34,911 nt of DNA from an uncultured Caryophanales bacterium. GTDB lineage: Bacteria > Bacillota_I > Bacilli_A > RF39 > UBA660. This document shows, in pieces, positions 15,156 to 22,430 of this stretch. The notes below the pieces were generated by a model. That model did not search any database. It saw nothing but the letters and a program-made list of their open reading frames with translations, and had not been told where the DNA came from. The stretch's first letter is position 1. The number at the start of each line of letters is the position of its first letter. The stretch covers positions 1-34,911 of the forward strand of contig CAMNHK010000015.1 of NCBI GenBank assembly GCA_946539445.1, written 5' to 3'. A program made the position numbers and the translations under genes.

Positions 15156-15821
15156 CTACTTATCGAATAAATCTGGTCTGTTTTCTTTGGTAAGTCTAAC
15201 ACTTTCCTGATAACGATATTCTTCAATTTTTTTATGGTCTCCAGAAGTAAGAACTTCTGGAACTTCCATTCCCTCAAAAACTCTTGGCTTAGTATACGTT
15301 GGATAATCCAATAATTGATTATGAAAAGAATCATTAATGTGCGATTCATCCGTTATTACACCAGGTAACAAACGAGTAATAGAATCTACCAGTACCATAG
15401 AAGGAATCTCCCCGCCTGTTAATACATAATCTCCAATACTGATTTGCATATCACAAATGGATTTAATCCTCTCATCAAAGCCTTCATAATGACCACATAT
15501 GATAATCAAATGTTTAGCATGAGACAATTCATAAGCCATTTCTTGACGGTAAGGCTTTCCACCAGGAGTTAATAAGATAACCTTAGAATCCTCCGTCTTC
15601 AAAGAACGAACACAATCAAAAATTGGCTGACACATCAATACCATACCAGCCCCTCCACCATAAGGAGTATCATCCACCTTATGATGAGGATCCATCGTAT
15701 AATCTCTAAAATTAACCAAATGAATTTCCACTTTTCCTAAATCAATTGCCCTTCTCACAATAGATTCTTGGAAGACTCCTTGAAACATATTAGGAAATAA
15801 TGTTAGTATATCGATTCTCAT
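15156..15821 (-). CDS. trmD: tRNA (guanine-N1-)-methyltransferase TrmD
   Basis: This enzyme methylates G37 of tRNAs that read CNN codons, using S-adenosylmethionine, and so prevents +1 frameshifting. The sequence starts MRIDILTLFPNMFQGV and has the family blocks GGGAGMVLMCQPIFD, IIICGHYEGFDERI and SIGDYVLTGGEIPSM, which build the trefoil-knot SAM pocket. At 221 residues it is slightly shorter than many homologues because of a short C-terminal domain. It follows rimM by 8 bases in the conserved rimM-trmD order. rplS, the usual next gene in Bacillota, is about 8 kb away. Confidence 0.96.
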   Translation of the reverse strand: MRIDILTLFPNMFQGVFQESIVRRAIDLGKVEIHLVNFRDYTMDPHHKVDDTPYGGGAGMVLMCQPIFDCVRSLKTEDSKVILLTPGGKPYRQEMAYELSHAKHLIIICGHYEGFDERIKSICDMQISIGDYVLTGGEIPSMVLVDSITRLLPGVITDESHINDSFHNQLLDYPTYTKPRVFEGMEVPEVLTSGDHKKIEEYRYQESVRLTKENRPDLFDK

Positions 15822-15829
15822 AACATCAC

Positions 15830-16312
15830 CTATTCCATCCCATCGATTAAATCAATAATCACTTTTTTCTCTTTTTTATGGATTTCAACAAATGGAAAAC
15901 GATAAGGAACTAATACTTCTTTATCAAATTGAACCCTTAGTATTTTATTCGTTTCACTTGCTTGAAAAATTTCTTTTATTATTCCCTTTTTTCCTTGTTT
16001 TGTCAATACTTCATAAGTAATTAATTCTTCATCTAAAACTTCATCCTCATCTAGTTTTAAATCTTTCTTCAAAAAGAATACTTCCTTTTTCAATAAGAAT
16101 AAAACTTCATTAATATCATGATAATCATCCAAAGTAACCATATCGTAATTTTTGTGAACACGATAACTCTTAATCTCATAAGAATGATCATCTATTATTA
16201 AATGATTTCCAATTTGAAAAACTTTCTCTTTATAAGGAAAATCACTAAGAATTCGAAGTTCTCCCTTAATTCCATGAGTACTAACAATTTTACCAATTCT
16301 TACTACATCCAT
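15830..16312 (-). CDS. rimM: Ribosome maturation factor RimM
   Basis: The 160-residue protein begins VRIGKIVSTHGIKGELRIL, the hallmark N-terminal block of RimM. A PRC-barrel-like C-terminal half contains YEVLTKQGKKGIIKEIFQ and VPYRFPFVEIHKKEK. RimM assists maturation of the 30S head and binds uS19. A near-perfect GGAGGTAAC Shine-Dalgarno sets the ATG at 16312. It lies between the SpoU methyltransferase gene and trmD with gaps under 10 bases. rpsP, often the gene before rimM, is absent here and is replaced by a methyltransferase and a metallopeptidase gene. Confidence 0.94.
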   Translation of the reverse strand: MDVVRIGKIVSTHGIKGELRILSDFPYKEKVFQIGNHLIIDDHSYEIKSYRVHKNYDMVTLDDYHDINEVLFLLKKEVFFLKKDLKLDEDEVLDEELITYEVLTKQGKKGIIKEIFQASETNKILRVQFDKEVLVPYRFPFVEIHKKEKKVIIDLIDGME

Positions 16313-16321
16313 AGTTACCTC

Positions 16322-17056
16322 CTATCGATTAAATTCATACAACAAAATACTACAAGCAATTCCAACATTCAAACTTTCTACTTTAGAATTCATAGAAATG
16401 TATAAATTCTTATCACACATTTCTTGAATAAATCTACGAACGCCATTTCCTTCATTCCCCATAATTAAACAAAATTTTTGCTTTTCCTCCGCTGTAAGAG
16501 TTTTAACATCCACTCCATTTTCGACATTCGTACCATATACCATATAATGATTCTCTTTTAACCAAGCAATAGCTTCTTCTGCTTGCCAAGAAATAATAGG
16601 AATATGACAAAACATTCCTTGAGTAGCACGTAGTACTTTTGGATTATATAAATCAACTGTATTTTCAGAAAGAATAATTGTATCCACTCCAAAAGCAACA
16701 CTACTACGAATAATCGTACCCAAATTGCCTGGATCTTGAATAGAATCCAATAATAATACTTTATTTCCTTTTATAGAAGAATCTTGCCTCTTACGACATA
16801 AAGCAACCATTGAAGTAGGAGTATCCAAGGTACTAATACGTTTCATAACTTCAAAAGAAACATACGTAATAGGACAATCACAAGAATAAGATGTACCATC
16901 TAGTAAAAATAACTCCATCACTTGATTGGTTTTTAATACTTCTTCCACTAAATGCTCTCCTTCAACTAGATAACAATCCATTAAATCCCGATATTTCTTT
17001 TGTTGAAGTTTTACAAGATTTTTAATTTTTTCATTTTCCAAACTAGTTATTGTCAT
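16322..17056 (-). CDS. TrmH/SpoU-family RNA 2'-O-methyltransferase
   Basis: This 244-residue SPOUT methyltransferase has an N-terminal substrate-binding region (ITSLENEKIKNLVKLQQKKY) as in RlmB/TrmH proteins. The three SpoU motifs are present: LLDSIQDPGNLGTIIRSS, LIMGNEGNGVRR and ISMNSKVESLNVGIACSILL. It methylates a ribose 2'-OH in rRNA or tRNA using SAM; which one cannot be told from sequence by eye. Its start overlaps the upstream metallopeptidase stop as TAATG. In many Bacillota a homologue of this type lies beside pheS. Here pheST is about 6 kb upstream, with the serpin block between. Confidence 0.92.
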   Translation of the reverse strand: MTITSLENEKIKNLVKLQQKKYRDLMDCYLVEGEHLVEEVLKTNQVMELFLLDGTSYSCDCPITYVSFEVMKRISTLDTPTSMVALCRKRQDSSIKGNKVLLLDSIQDPGNLGTIIRSSVAFGVDTIILSENTVDLYNPKVLRATQGMFCHIPIISWQAEEAIAWLKENHYMVYGTNVENGVDVKTLTAEEKQKFCLIMGNEGNGVRRFIQEMCDKNLYISMNSKVESLNVGIACSILLYEFNR

Positions 17057-17694
17057 TAAAATTCCTTCATCTCCTCGCGATATTTTTTATAATCTGGCAT
17101 ATTTTCTTCCACTAAACGCCAAAAAGCAGTGGAATGATCCCCATGAATTAAATGACTCATTTCATGAATGATAACATAATCTAAATAAGACACATCTCGC
17201 TTAATAAGCTCCAAATTCAACGTAATAATATGAGTTTTAATATTACAAACACCCCAACGACTAGTCATTTTACGAATTCTTAACTTCGGATAAGGAATTT
17301 TTCGACTAAAGCGTTCATAGTTATAATCAAGCCTCTCTAAAAACAATTTTTTTGCTTGTTTCTTATACCATGAATCGATATCAAAATCATGAGGAAGATA
17401 AACCTTATCATCTGAAAAAGACATTTTTTCTTGATCCGAATAAATAACAACATACTGTTTTCCTAAATAAAAGAATCCATTATTATTCCTACTCTTTACT
17501 TCTTGAAAATCAATCATCCGACAAACTCTATCATAATTCTCTTCCAATAATGTTTCAATAAACCGATTACTCGTAAAAAAACCAGTAGTAACGGTTACTT
17601 TTAAATCTTTTTTTACACGAATATAGGTATTCTTTTGTCCATGTTTTTTTTCAATCACAACATCATAATCTTTTCCTTGATACGTAAGTTGCAT
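17056..17694 (-). CDS. YgjP-like zinc metallopeptidase (DUF45)
   Basis: The 212-residue protein has VIIHEMSHLIHGDHSTAFW, in which HEMSH (177-181) and a following His supply zinc ligands and catalytic Glu. The preceding MTSRWGVCNIKTHIITLN block is typical of the YgjP/DUF45 family. There is no signal peptide, so it acts in the cytosol. Substrates of this family are not well defined. It is the first gene of the operon leading to trmD. Its ATG (17694) has GGTGG upstream and a weak TAAAAT -10 near 17710. Confidence 0.87.
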   Translation of the reverse strand: MQLTYQGKDYDVVIEKKHGQKNTYIRVKKDLKVTVTTGFFTSNRFIETLLEENYDRVCRMIDFQEVKSRNNNGFFYLGKQYVVIYSDQEKMSFSDDKVYLPHDFDIDSWYKKQAKKLFLERLDYNYERFSRKIPYPKLRIRKMTSRWGVCNIKTHIITLNLELIKRDVSYLDYVIIHEMSHLIHGDHSTAFWRLVEENMPDYKKYREEMKEF

Positions 17695-17774
17695 AATACC
17701 ACCAACATTATTTTACAATAAAAAAGAAAAGAATAAAATCCCTAAAACAGAAAAGACTAACATTAGGAGGAACT

Positions 17775-18002
17775 ATGAAAAAAGAAAAAAGAAAACAATG
17801 CATTGATAATTTTCAAGGAGAAGACTTTGAAGAGTTAAGAGAAGCTTTCGAAGAAACTGTAAAAGAAAAAGACGAGGAATCTCTTCCTAGTCTTGGAATC
17901 TTTTTTGAAACCATTTGGGAAAATGCCACAGATTCCCTAAAACAAGAAATGATGGATGTTTTAGAAGAAAGAGTAAAAAAAGGACTAGAGGAAAATCTCT
18001 AG
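17775..18002 (+). CDS. SspI-like small acid-soluble spore protein
   Basis: This is the only plus-strand gene. ATG is preceded by a perfect AGGAGG. The 75-residue product has the layout of SspI: a basic N-terminus, an acidic helix (DFEELREAFEETVKEKDEE), the key LPSLGIFFETIWENA segment (SspI has LPGLGVLFEVIW) and a final amphipathic helix. SspI is a minor spore core protein made in the forespore of Bacillus. Finding it suggests that the lineage forms spores or descends from spore formers. The first 15 residues are more Lys-rich than usual. Family call by remembered motif; moderately sure. Confidence 0.75.
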   Translation: MKKEKRKQCIDNFQGEDFEELREAFEETVKEKDEESLPSLGIFFETIWENATDSLKQEMMDVLEERVKKGLEENL

Positions 18003-18008
18003 TCTTTT
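17980..18008. terminator. Bidirectional terminator shared by sspI-like gene and serpin 1
   Basis: GACTAGAG-GAAAAT-CTCTAGTC (17983-18004) is a perfect 8-bp stem with T-rich sequence on the plus side and a run of A before it, giving T on the minus transcript. The plus-strand stop codon is inside the 3' arm, and the serpin stop lies 5 bases beyond. Confidence 0.85.
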
Positions 18009-19685
18009 CTATTTTTTCGTTGGATTATAAACAGCCCCAGTAAACCAAACTTCACCAGTTGCTTTATCACGAATGACAAATAAATATGGTTGATCAAACG
18101 TAATATCTATGATTTCAACAGGTACTTCAAATAAATATTCAAAACCTCCACTAGCAGCACCTTTACCACCCATTGCTGTAGCGGCTGCTGCTTTAATTCC
18201 TTCGTTAGAAAATTCAATGTTGGCTTTATGAGAAGCACTAGCAATATATTCTTTTGCTCCATCTAACATTCCAGATAAATCTGCCTTATTAATATCGAAT
18301 ACATCTTCAATACCTAAAGCCGCTAAATCATTCATTAATTGTAATTCATATTCAAATTGGAATAAAGGAATATTACCAACAACTTTCGTAACAACTCCTT
18401 CTTTAAAATTATCAATTTGTAATGGCTTAGTTTGATTCATTACTTTAGATAGATCTTTGGCATTAACATCTTTAATATATTGATCCAAAGAAATATTTCT
18501 TGGCATAACAGCAACATACTCTAAAGTCATATCATCATACGTTTGTAAATCTTTGGCAAATACTTTAAAATCATCATCCACGTATAAAGAAAACTCGGTC
18601 GAAATATTAGCACTTCCATAGTTAGAATCTAACTCTTGAACATAAGAATCAAGATATTTATCAACATCATATTCAATATTAGAATCATAACCATATTCTT
18701 TAGCATTTTTTTCTACTTGCTTTACTTCATCACTATCAAGCCATTCACGATAAGCATCTCCTACCGTTTTGCGAATATTGGCTTCTCCCAATTCACGAAC
18801 AATATTATAACGATTGAAACTTGCCCCTACTTTTACGGACTTAATATCAGACTGATTATCAAACTCCATAGCCGGATAATTATCAGGTCCATAGATTTCA
18901 TAGATGGAATCACGGTAATCCTCATGACGATAATTAACATTATATTCGATACATTTTAAAGAACTTCCACTTTCACATTGCAATAACTGATTCCATTGCA
19001 TATCAATTGCTAAAGCATTTACTAAGAAGAAATCACTGGATTGAACCGTATCATCATCTACTAAATTATTAATTAATTTAAATGTTTTATCACTAATCCA
19101 TCCATTAATAACACTAGAGTTTTCAAATGGATCAAATACTACATCCGCTCCATAAGTACTAGCTAAATGATCTAAATATTCACTACGAACATTATCTTTA
19201 AAAGTATTACGTACAAATACGGCATTAGCAAATGACATATGATCATTATTTGGATAACTTCTTGGAGTATAATCTCCCACAACTGCTTCAATTTGAGCCT
19301 TACTATCTCCATCCGTTCCATCTTTTAACATTTCCAAAGCATATTTAATAGACAATGGACTATAAATAATATTTTGATGACTATTTTCTAGTTGTAAGAA
19401 ATACAAATCAAAATCTTCTAAAGAATTACCTGATAAACGATAATCCGAAAGATATTCTTTCACTTTATTTGTTGTCTTGGTAGTTTTTCCATCTTTTCCC
19501 TTAGAATTACCATTTAATAATAGCATTCCTCCAAGACCTACAACCAAAACAACTGCCAAAGCAACAAAAACACCAACAATAAAAGGATTTCCCTTTTTCT
19601 TAGGAGTTTCTTTTTTTACTTCTACTTTCTCTTCTACAACTTTCTCTTCTTTTACTTCTTCAGTTTTCTCTTTTTTCTCTCCCAT
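18009..19685 (-). CDS. Membrane-anchored serpin 1
   Basis: This 558-residue serpin-family protease inhibitor has a Glu/Lys-rich cytosolic tail (1-30), one membrane segment (about 34-58, VGVFVALAVVLVVGLGGMLLL) and an extracellular serpin domain (about 85-556). Family marks are IIYSPLSIKYALEML, HMSFANAVFVRN, DKTFKLINNLVDD and FFLVNALAIDMQW. The C-terminal FDQPYLFVIRDKATGEVWF and GAVYNP blocks are also present. The hinge is SNEGIKAAAATA (E495 onward), with the small residues needed for loop insertion, so it is likely inhibitory. The loop after the hinge (AMGGKGAASGG) is longer than in antitrypsin, so P1 cannot be fixed; by simple counting it is Ala near residue 511. The product should act as a suicide inhibitor at the cell surface. 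Serpin 2 is its tandem paralogue. Confidence 0.92.
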   Translation of the reverse strand: MGEKKEKTEEVKEEKVVEEKVEVKKETPKKKGNPFIVGVFVALAVVLVVGLGGMLLLNGNSKGKDGKTTKTTNKVKEYLSDYRLSGNSLEDFDLYFLQLENSHQNIIYSPLSIKYALEMLKDGTDGDSKAQIEAVVGDYTPRSYPNNDHMSFANAVFVRNTFKDNVRSEYLDHLASTYGADVVFDPFENSSVINGWISDKTFKLINNLVDDDTVQSSDFFLVNALAIDMQWNQLLQCESGSSLKCIEYNVNYRHEDYRDSIYEIYGPDNYPAMEFDNQSDIKSVKVGASFNRYNIVRELGEANIRKTVGDAYREWLDSDEVKQVEKNAKEYGYDSNIEYDVDKYLDSYVQELDSNYGSANISTEFSLYVDDDFKVFAKDLQTYDDMTLEYVAVMPRNISLDQYIKDVNAKDLSKVMNQTKPLQIDNFKEGVVTKVVGNIPLFQFEYELQLMNDLAALGIEDVFDINKADLSGMLDGAKEYIASASHKANIEFSNEGIKAAAATAMGGKGAASGGFEYLFEVPVEIIDITFDQPYLFVIRDKATGEVWFTGAVYNPTKK

Positions 19686-19707
19686 ACTACACTCTCCTTA
19701 CTCTTAC

Positions 19708-19713
19708 ATAATA
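19708..19713 (-). promoter_or_regulatory. Extended -10 of serpin 1
   Basis: TGCTATTAT on the minus strand, 22 bases before the ATG, followed by AAGGAGAGTGTAGT-ATG. The same cassette precedes serpin 2, and a close variant precedes the 271-residue gene. No clear -35. Confidence 0.55.
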
Positions 19714-19723
19714 GCATAGAAAA

Positions 19724-19758
19724 ACAAAAAAGAAAAGAAACAAACTTCTTTTCTTTTA
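19724..19758 (-). terminator. Terminator after serpin 2
   Basis: Minus-strand AAAAGAAAAGAA pairs with TTTCTTTTCTTTT across a short loop with one bulge, followed by T residues. It is A/T-only and weaker than the others. Confidence 0.6.
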
Positions 19759-19775
19759 TAAAGCAATAATCCAGA

Positions 19776-21467
19776 TTATTTATGAATCGGTTCATAAACC
19801 GTACCAGCAAACCAAACTTCACCAGTAGCTTTATCACGAATAACATACATATATGGTTTATTGAAAGAAATATCAATATTAATAGTAGGTATCTCAAAAA
19901 GATAATCATAGGCAGGCCCATAGGTAGAACCAACTCCACCTACAGCAGTAGCTGCTGCTGCCTTAATTCCATCGTTAGAAAATTCAATATCCGCTTTGTG
20001 AATCGTTTTATTAATAAATGCAGGTCCTTCTACCATATTAGACAAATCAGCATCTGCCCCAAAAATATTCTCAATTCCCATTTTTTGTAAATCTTTCATT
20101 AAATCTAACTGATAATCATAGTCAAAGAATGGAATATAACCACGAATTCTTGTAGCATAACCTTCTTCAAAACTATCTATTTTTACTTCTTTTAAATTAT
20201 TAATTATCTTATTAATACTATTAGCATTAGATTCTTTTATAAAAGTAGCTAAATCTTCATTTTTTGGCATAATACCTACATATTGAAGAGTCATACCATC
20301 ATATTCTTTCAAATCTTTTGCAAAAGACTTAACACTTTCATCATCATATACCAAGAAATCAGTAGAATTATCACCTTTTCCATAATTTGCCTTAATTTCT
20401 TCAATATACTTATCCAAAAAGCCCTCAACATCTGTTGGTAATACTTCTTTCATATTATCATCACTGCTTTGACGTTTTTCTGCTATATCATTTCTTATGG
20501 TCTCTCTAATTTTTTCTTCGCCCAATTCTTTAATAATATCATAACGATTAAAGTCAGCCAAAATATCTGCACCTTTGATATTATCGACTCCATTAAACTC
20601 ATGATTATCATAAAATTGTTCAACACTAGTATAAGGATTATCATGAGCAGTATATCCATGTAAGCCAAATGGAAGATCTGGTAATTTTTCATGAAGATAT
20701 TCAACACCATATCTTCCGTTATCTAAACAATCCACTTTACGATTTCGATCCCATATACAATGAACTTGATAATTCCACTCCATATCAATAGCAAGAGCAT
20801 TTACTAAAAAGAAATCATTATTACTAGCATCATCCACTAAATTATTGATAAGTTTGAAAGTTCGATCACTTACCCAATTATTAATTGTATCAGGGGTTTC
20901 AAAACTATCATAAATCACTTCCGCATTATATTTATTCTTCAATGTATCTAAATAACTAACTTTTACAGCCTCTTGATACGTATTTTTTATAAACATAGCA
21001 TTGGCAAAAGACATATGTTCATTATTTGGGTAACTTCTTGGGGTATAATCTCCAAGAACAGCCTCGATTTGTTCTTTTGTATCTCCTTTTGCTCCATCTG
21101 CAAGCATACCTAATGCATATTTGATAGATAAAGGACTATAAACCGTATTTTTTGGATTGTTTTCTAATTGTAAGAAATACAAATCAAAATCTTCTAAAGA
21201 ATTACCTGATAAACGATATTCTGAAAGATATTTTTTAGCCTTTTCGGTAGTCTTTGTAGTCTTTTTATCTTTATTTTGAGAGTCACCATTCAAAAAGATT
21301 AATCCTCCCAAACATACTACAATGACAACTGCCAAAGCAATAAAAACACCCATAATAAAAGGTTTTCCTTTTTTCTTAGGGATTTCTTCTTTTCCTTCTA
21401 CTTTTTTCTCTTCCAAATTTGCTTCTTTTGGTTCTTCTACGGTGGTTTCTTTCTTTTCTTCTTCCAT
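19776..21467 (-). CDS. Membrane-anchored serpin 2
   Basis: The 563-residue paralogue of serpin 1 has the same plan: a charged tail, a membrane anchor (VFIALAVVIVVCLGGLIFL, about 39-58) and an extracellular serpin domain. YLSEYRLSGNSLEDFDLYFL, TVYSPLSIKYALGMLADG and SFNKPYMYVIRDKATGEVWF are nearly shared with its neighbour. The hinge SNDGIKAAAATA (D499 onward) keeps the inhibitory small residues, but the reactive loop differs (VGGVGSTYGPAYDY), so a different target protease is likely. The middle of the protein (about residues 240-330) diverges strongly between the two. Bacterial serpins of this kind are known from gut bacteria such as Bifidobacterium and Eubacterium siraeum, where they inhibit host or microbial serine proteases. 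The target here is unknown. Confidence 0.92.
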   Translation of the reverse strand: MEEEKKETTVEEPKEANLEEKKVEGKEEIPKKKGKPFIMGVFIALAVVIVVCLGGLIFLNGDSQNKDKKTTKTTEKAKKYLSEYRLSGNSLEDFDLYFLQLENNPKNTVYSPLSIKYALGMLADGAKGDTKEQIEAVLGDYTPRSYPNNEHMSFANAMFIKNTYQEAVKVSYLDTLKNKYNAEVIYDSFETPDTINNWVSDRTFKLINNLVDDASNNDFFLVNALAIDMEWNYQVHCIWDRNRKVDCLDNGRYGVEYLHEKLPDLPFGLHGYTAHDNPYTSVEQFYDNHEFNGVDNIKGADILADFNRYDIIKELGEEKIRETIRNDIAEKRQSSDDNMKEVLPTDVEGFLDKYIEEIKANYGKGDNSTDFLVYDDESVKSFAKDLKEYDGMTLQYVGIMPKNEDLATFIKESNANSINKIINNLKEVKIDSFEEGYATRIRGYIPFFDYDYQLDLMKDLQKMGIENIFGADADLSNMVEGPAFINKTIHKADIEFSNDGIKAAAATAVGGVGSTYGPAYDYLFEIPTINIDISFNKPYMYVIRDKATGEVWFAGTVYEPIHK

Positions 21468-21488
21468 ACTACACTCTCCTTATCTTAA

Positions 21489-21494
21489 ATAATA
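21489..21494 (-). promoter_or_regulatory. Extended -10 of serpin 2
   Basis: TGCTATTAT on the minus strand, 21 bases before the ATG, followed by AAGGAGAGTGTAGT-ATG. It is nearly identical to the serpin 1 cassette. Confidence 0.55.
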
Positions 21495-21509
21495 GCATAC
21501 AATAATAAA

Positions 21510-21543
21510 AAAGAAAAGAAGTATAATACTTTTCTTTTTTTCT
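21510..21543 (-). terminator. Terminator after the 271-residue anchored protein
   Basis: An A/T-rich inverted repeat around the palindrome AAGTAT-A-ATACTT with flanking GAAAA/TTTTC sequence, followed on the minus strand by T residues. The pairing is imperfect. Confidence 0.55.
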
Positions 21544-21550
21544 CAAATTA

Positions 21551-22366
21551 TTACTGAATTTGAACTGATTCTAGATAGTAGTTACCACTATCTCCTTTGC
21601 GATAGAAATAAGAAGTAATAGGCAATTCGTCTTTATATTGATTATATAACTCATCAAAATGATCCAAAAGATCCCCCTCTGTACGGGTATATAAAACTTC
21701 TCCATTAGGGGTTTTAAAGTATTGTTGTACACCAGCACAAGTTCCACTACATCTATCTCCGTAAATAACTTTTAGTTGAATTTCCATAGTATCTTGTGTC
21801 TCATTACGGCTTGCACCCACAAAATAATTCTTAAAACGATAATAACCAGCACCATCATGTCCATGAACACCTACTCTATGATAGGTCTCACCATCAAATT
21901 GGAAAAGAGGACCGTCATTGGCAGGACAAATAATATCTTCATCTTGATAAGTAAAATCCTCTCCAAAGAAACGAGATACAAACTGTTTCATTTGTTCTTT
22001 TGAAAAATCACTATTAATATCAATCTTTCGATCTCGATAATCAACGGCTAAATACCAAGCATATTTTAAAATATCTTGATTTTTAAGATTTTTCGTTTCA
22101 ATAGGAAATTGGTTTAAATAATAAGTATTAACGTGTTCAATGGCTTCCAAATAATTAGAAACATCTACTTCACTCAACTCAATAATTTCATCTTTCTCTT
22201 CTTCTTGAACCGGTTTCTTAGTACCTTCTTTCTTCAACAAGGAAGGTACAAATACTCCTATTCCAATCCCTACTATTAATACTAGTAATATTAAAACCCA
22301 AATTCCTTTAAATTTTTTCTTTTCTTTAATTTCCGCAACAGAGTCTTCTATTCTTTCTTCTTTCAT
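21551..22366 (-). CDS. Unknown membrane-anchored extracellular protein (271 aa)
   Basis: A charged tail (1-22), one membrane segment (IWVLILLVLIVGIGIGVFV, about 23-42) and an extracellular domain of about 200 residues that I do not recognise. The domain has GETYHRVGVHGHDGAGYYRF and a disulfide-like GDRCSGTCAGVQQYF segment, plus a third Cys in IICPANDGPLF. It is not a serpin. It shares with the two serpin genes downstream the same type of charged tail and anchor and the same promoter/SD cassette (AAGGAGAGTGCAGT-ATG), so the three form a coordinated set with individual terminators. A role in surface defence or surface protein handling is only inferred. Confidence 0.8.
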   Translation of the reverse strand: MKEERIEDSVAEIKEKKKFKGIWVLILLVLIVGIGIGVFVPSLLKKEGTKKPVQEEEKDEIIELSEVDVSNYLEAIEHVNTYYLNQFPIETKNLKNQDILKYAWYLAVDYRDRKIDINSDFSKEQMKQFVSRFFGEDFTYQDEDIICPANDGPLFQFDGETYHRVGVHGHDGAGYYRFKNYFVGASRNETQDTMEIQLKVIYGDRCSGTCAGVQQYFKTPNGEVLYTRTEGDLLDHFDELYNQYKDELPITSYFYRKGDSGNYYLESVQIQ

Positions 22367-22388
22367 ACTGCACTCTCCTTACAATTTT

Positions 22389-22394
22389 ATAATA
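22389..22394 (-). promoter_or_regulatory. -10 box of the 271-residue anchored protein
   Basis: TGATATTAT on the minus strand, 22 bases before the ATG, directly after the pheT terminator. It is the third copy of the serpin-type promoter/SD cassette. Confidence 0.5.
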
Positions 22395-22396
22395 TC

Positions 22397-22430
22397 ACAA
22401 AAAAAAAAGAGATAAAACTATTTATCTCTT
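22397..22430 (-). terminator. pheST terminator overlapping the pheT stop
   Basis: Minus-strand AAGAGATAAA-TAGT-TTTATCTCTT (22407-22430) is a 10-bp stem followed by about ten T. The pheT stop codon TAG forms most of the loop. Confidence 0.9.

Noticed and set aside
17728..17760. Possible forespore sigma-G promoter before the SspI-like gene (GAATAA, then AAGACTA)
   Set aside because: The spacing is 16 and the -10 matches only partly. The implied start site would fall in the Shine-Dalgarno sequence.
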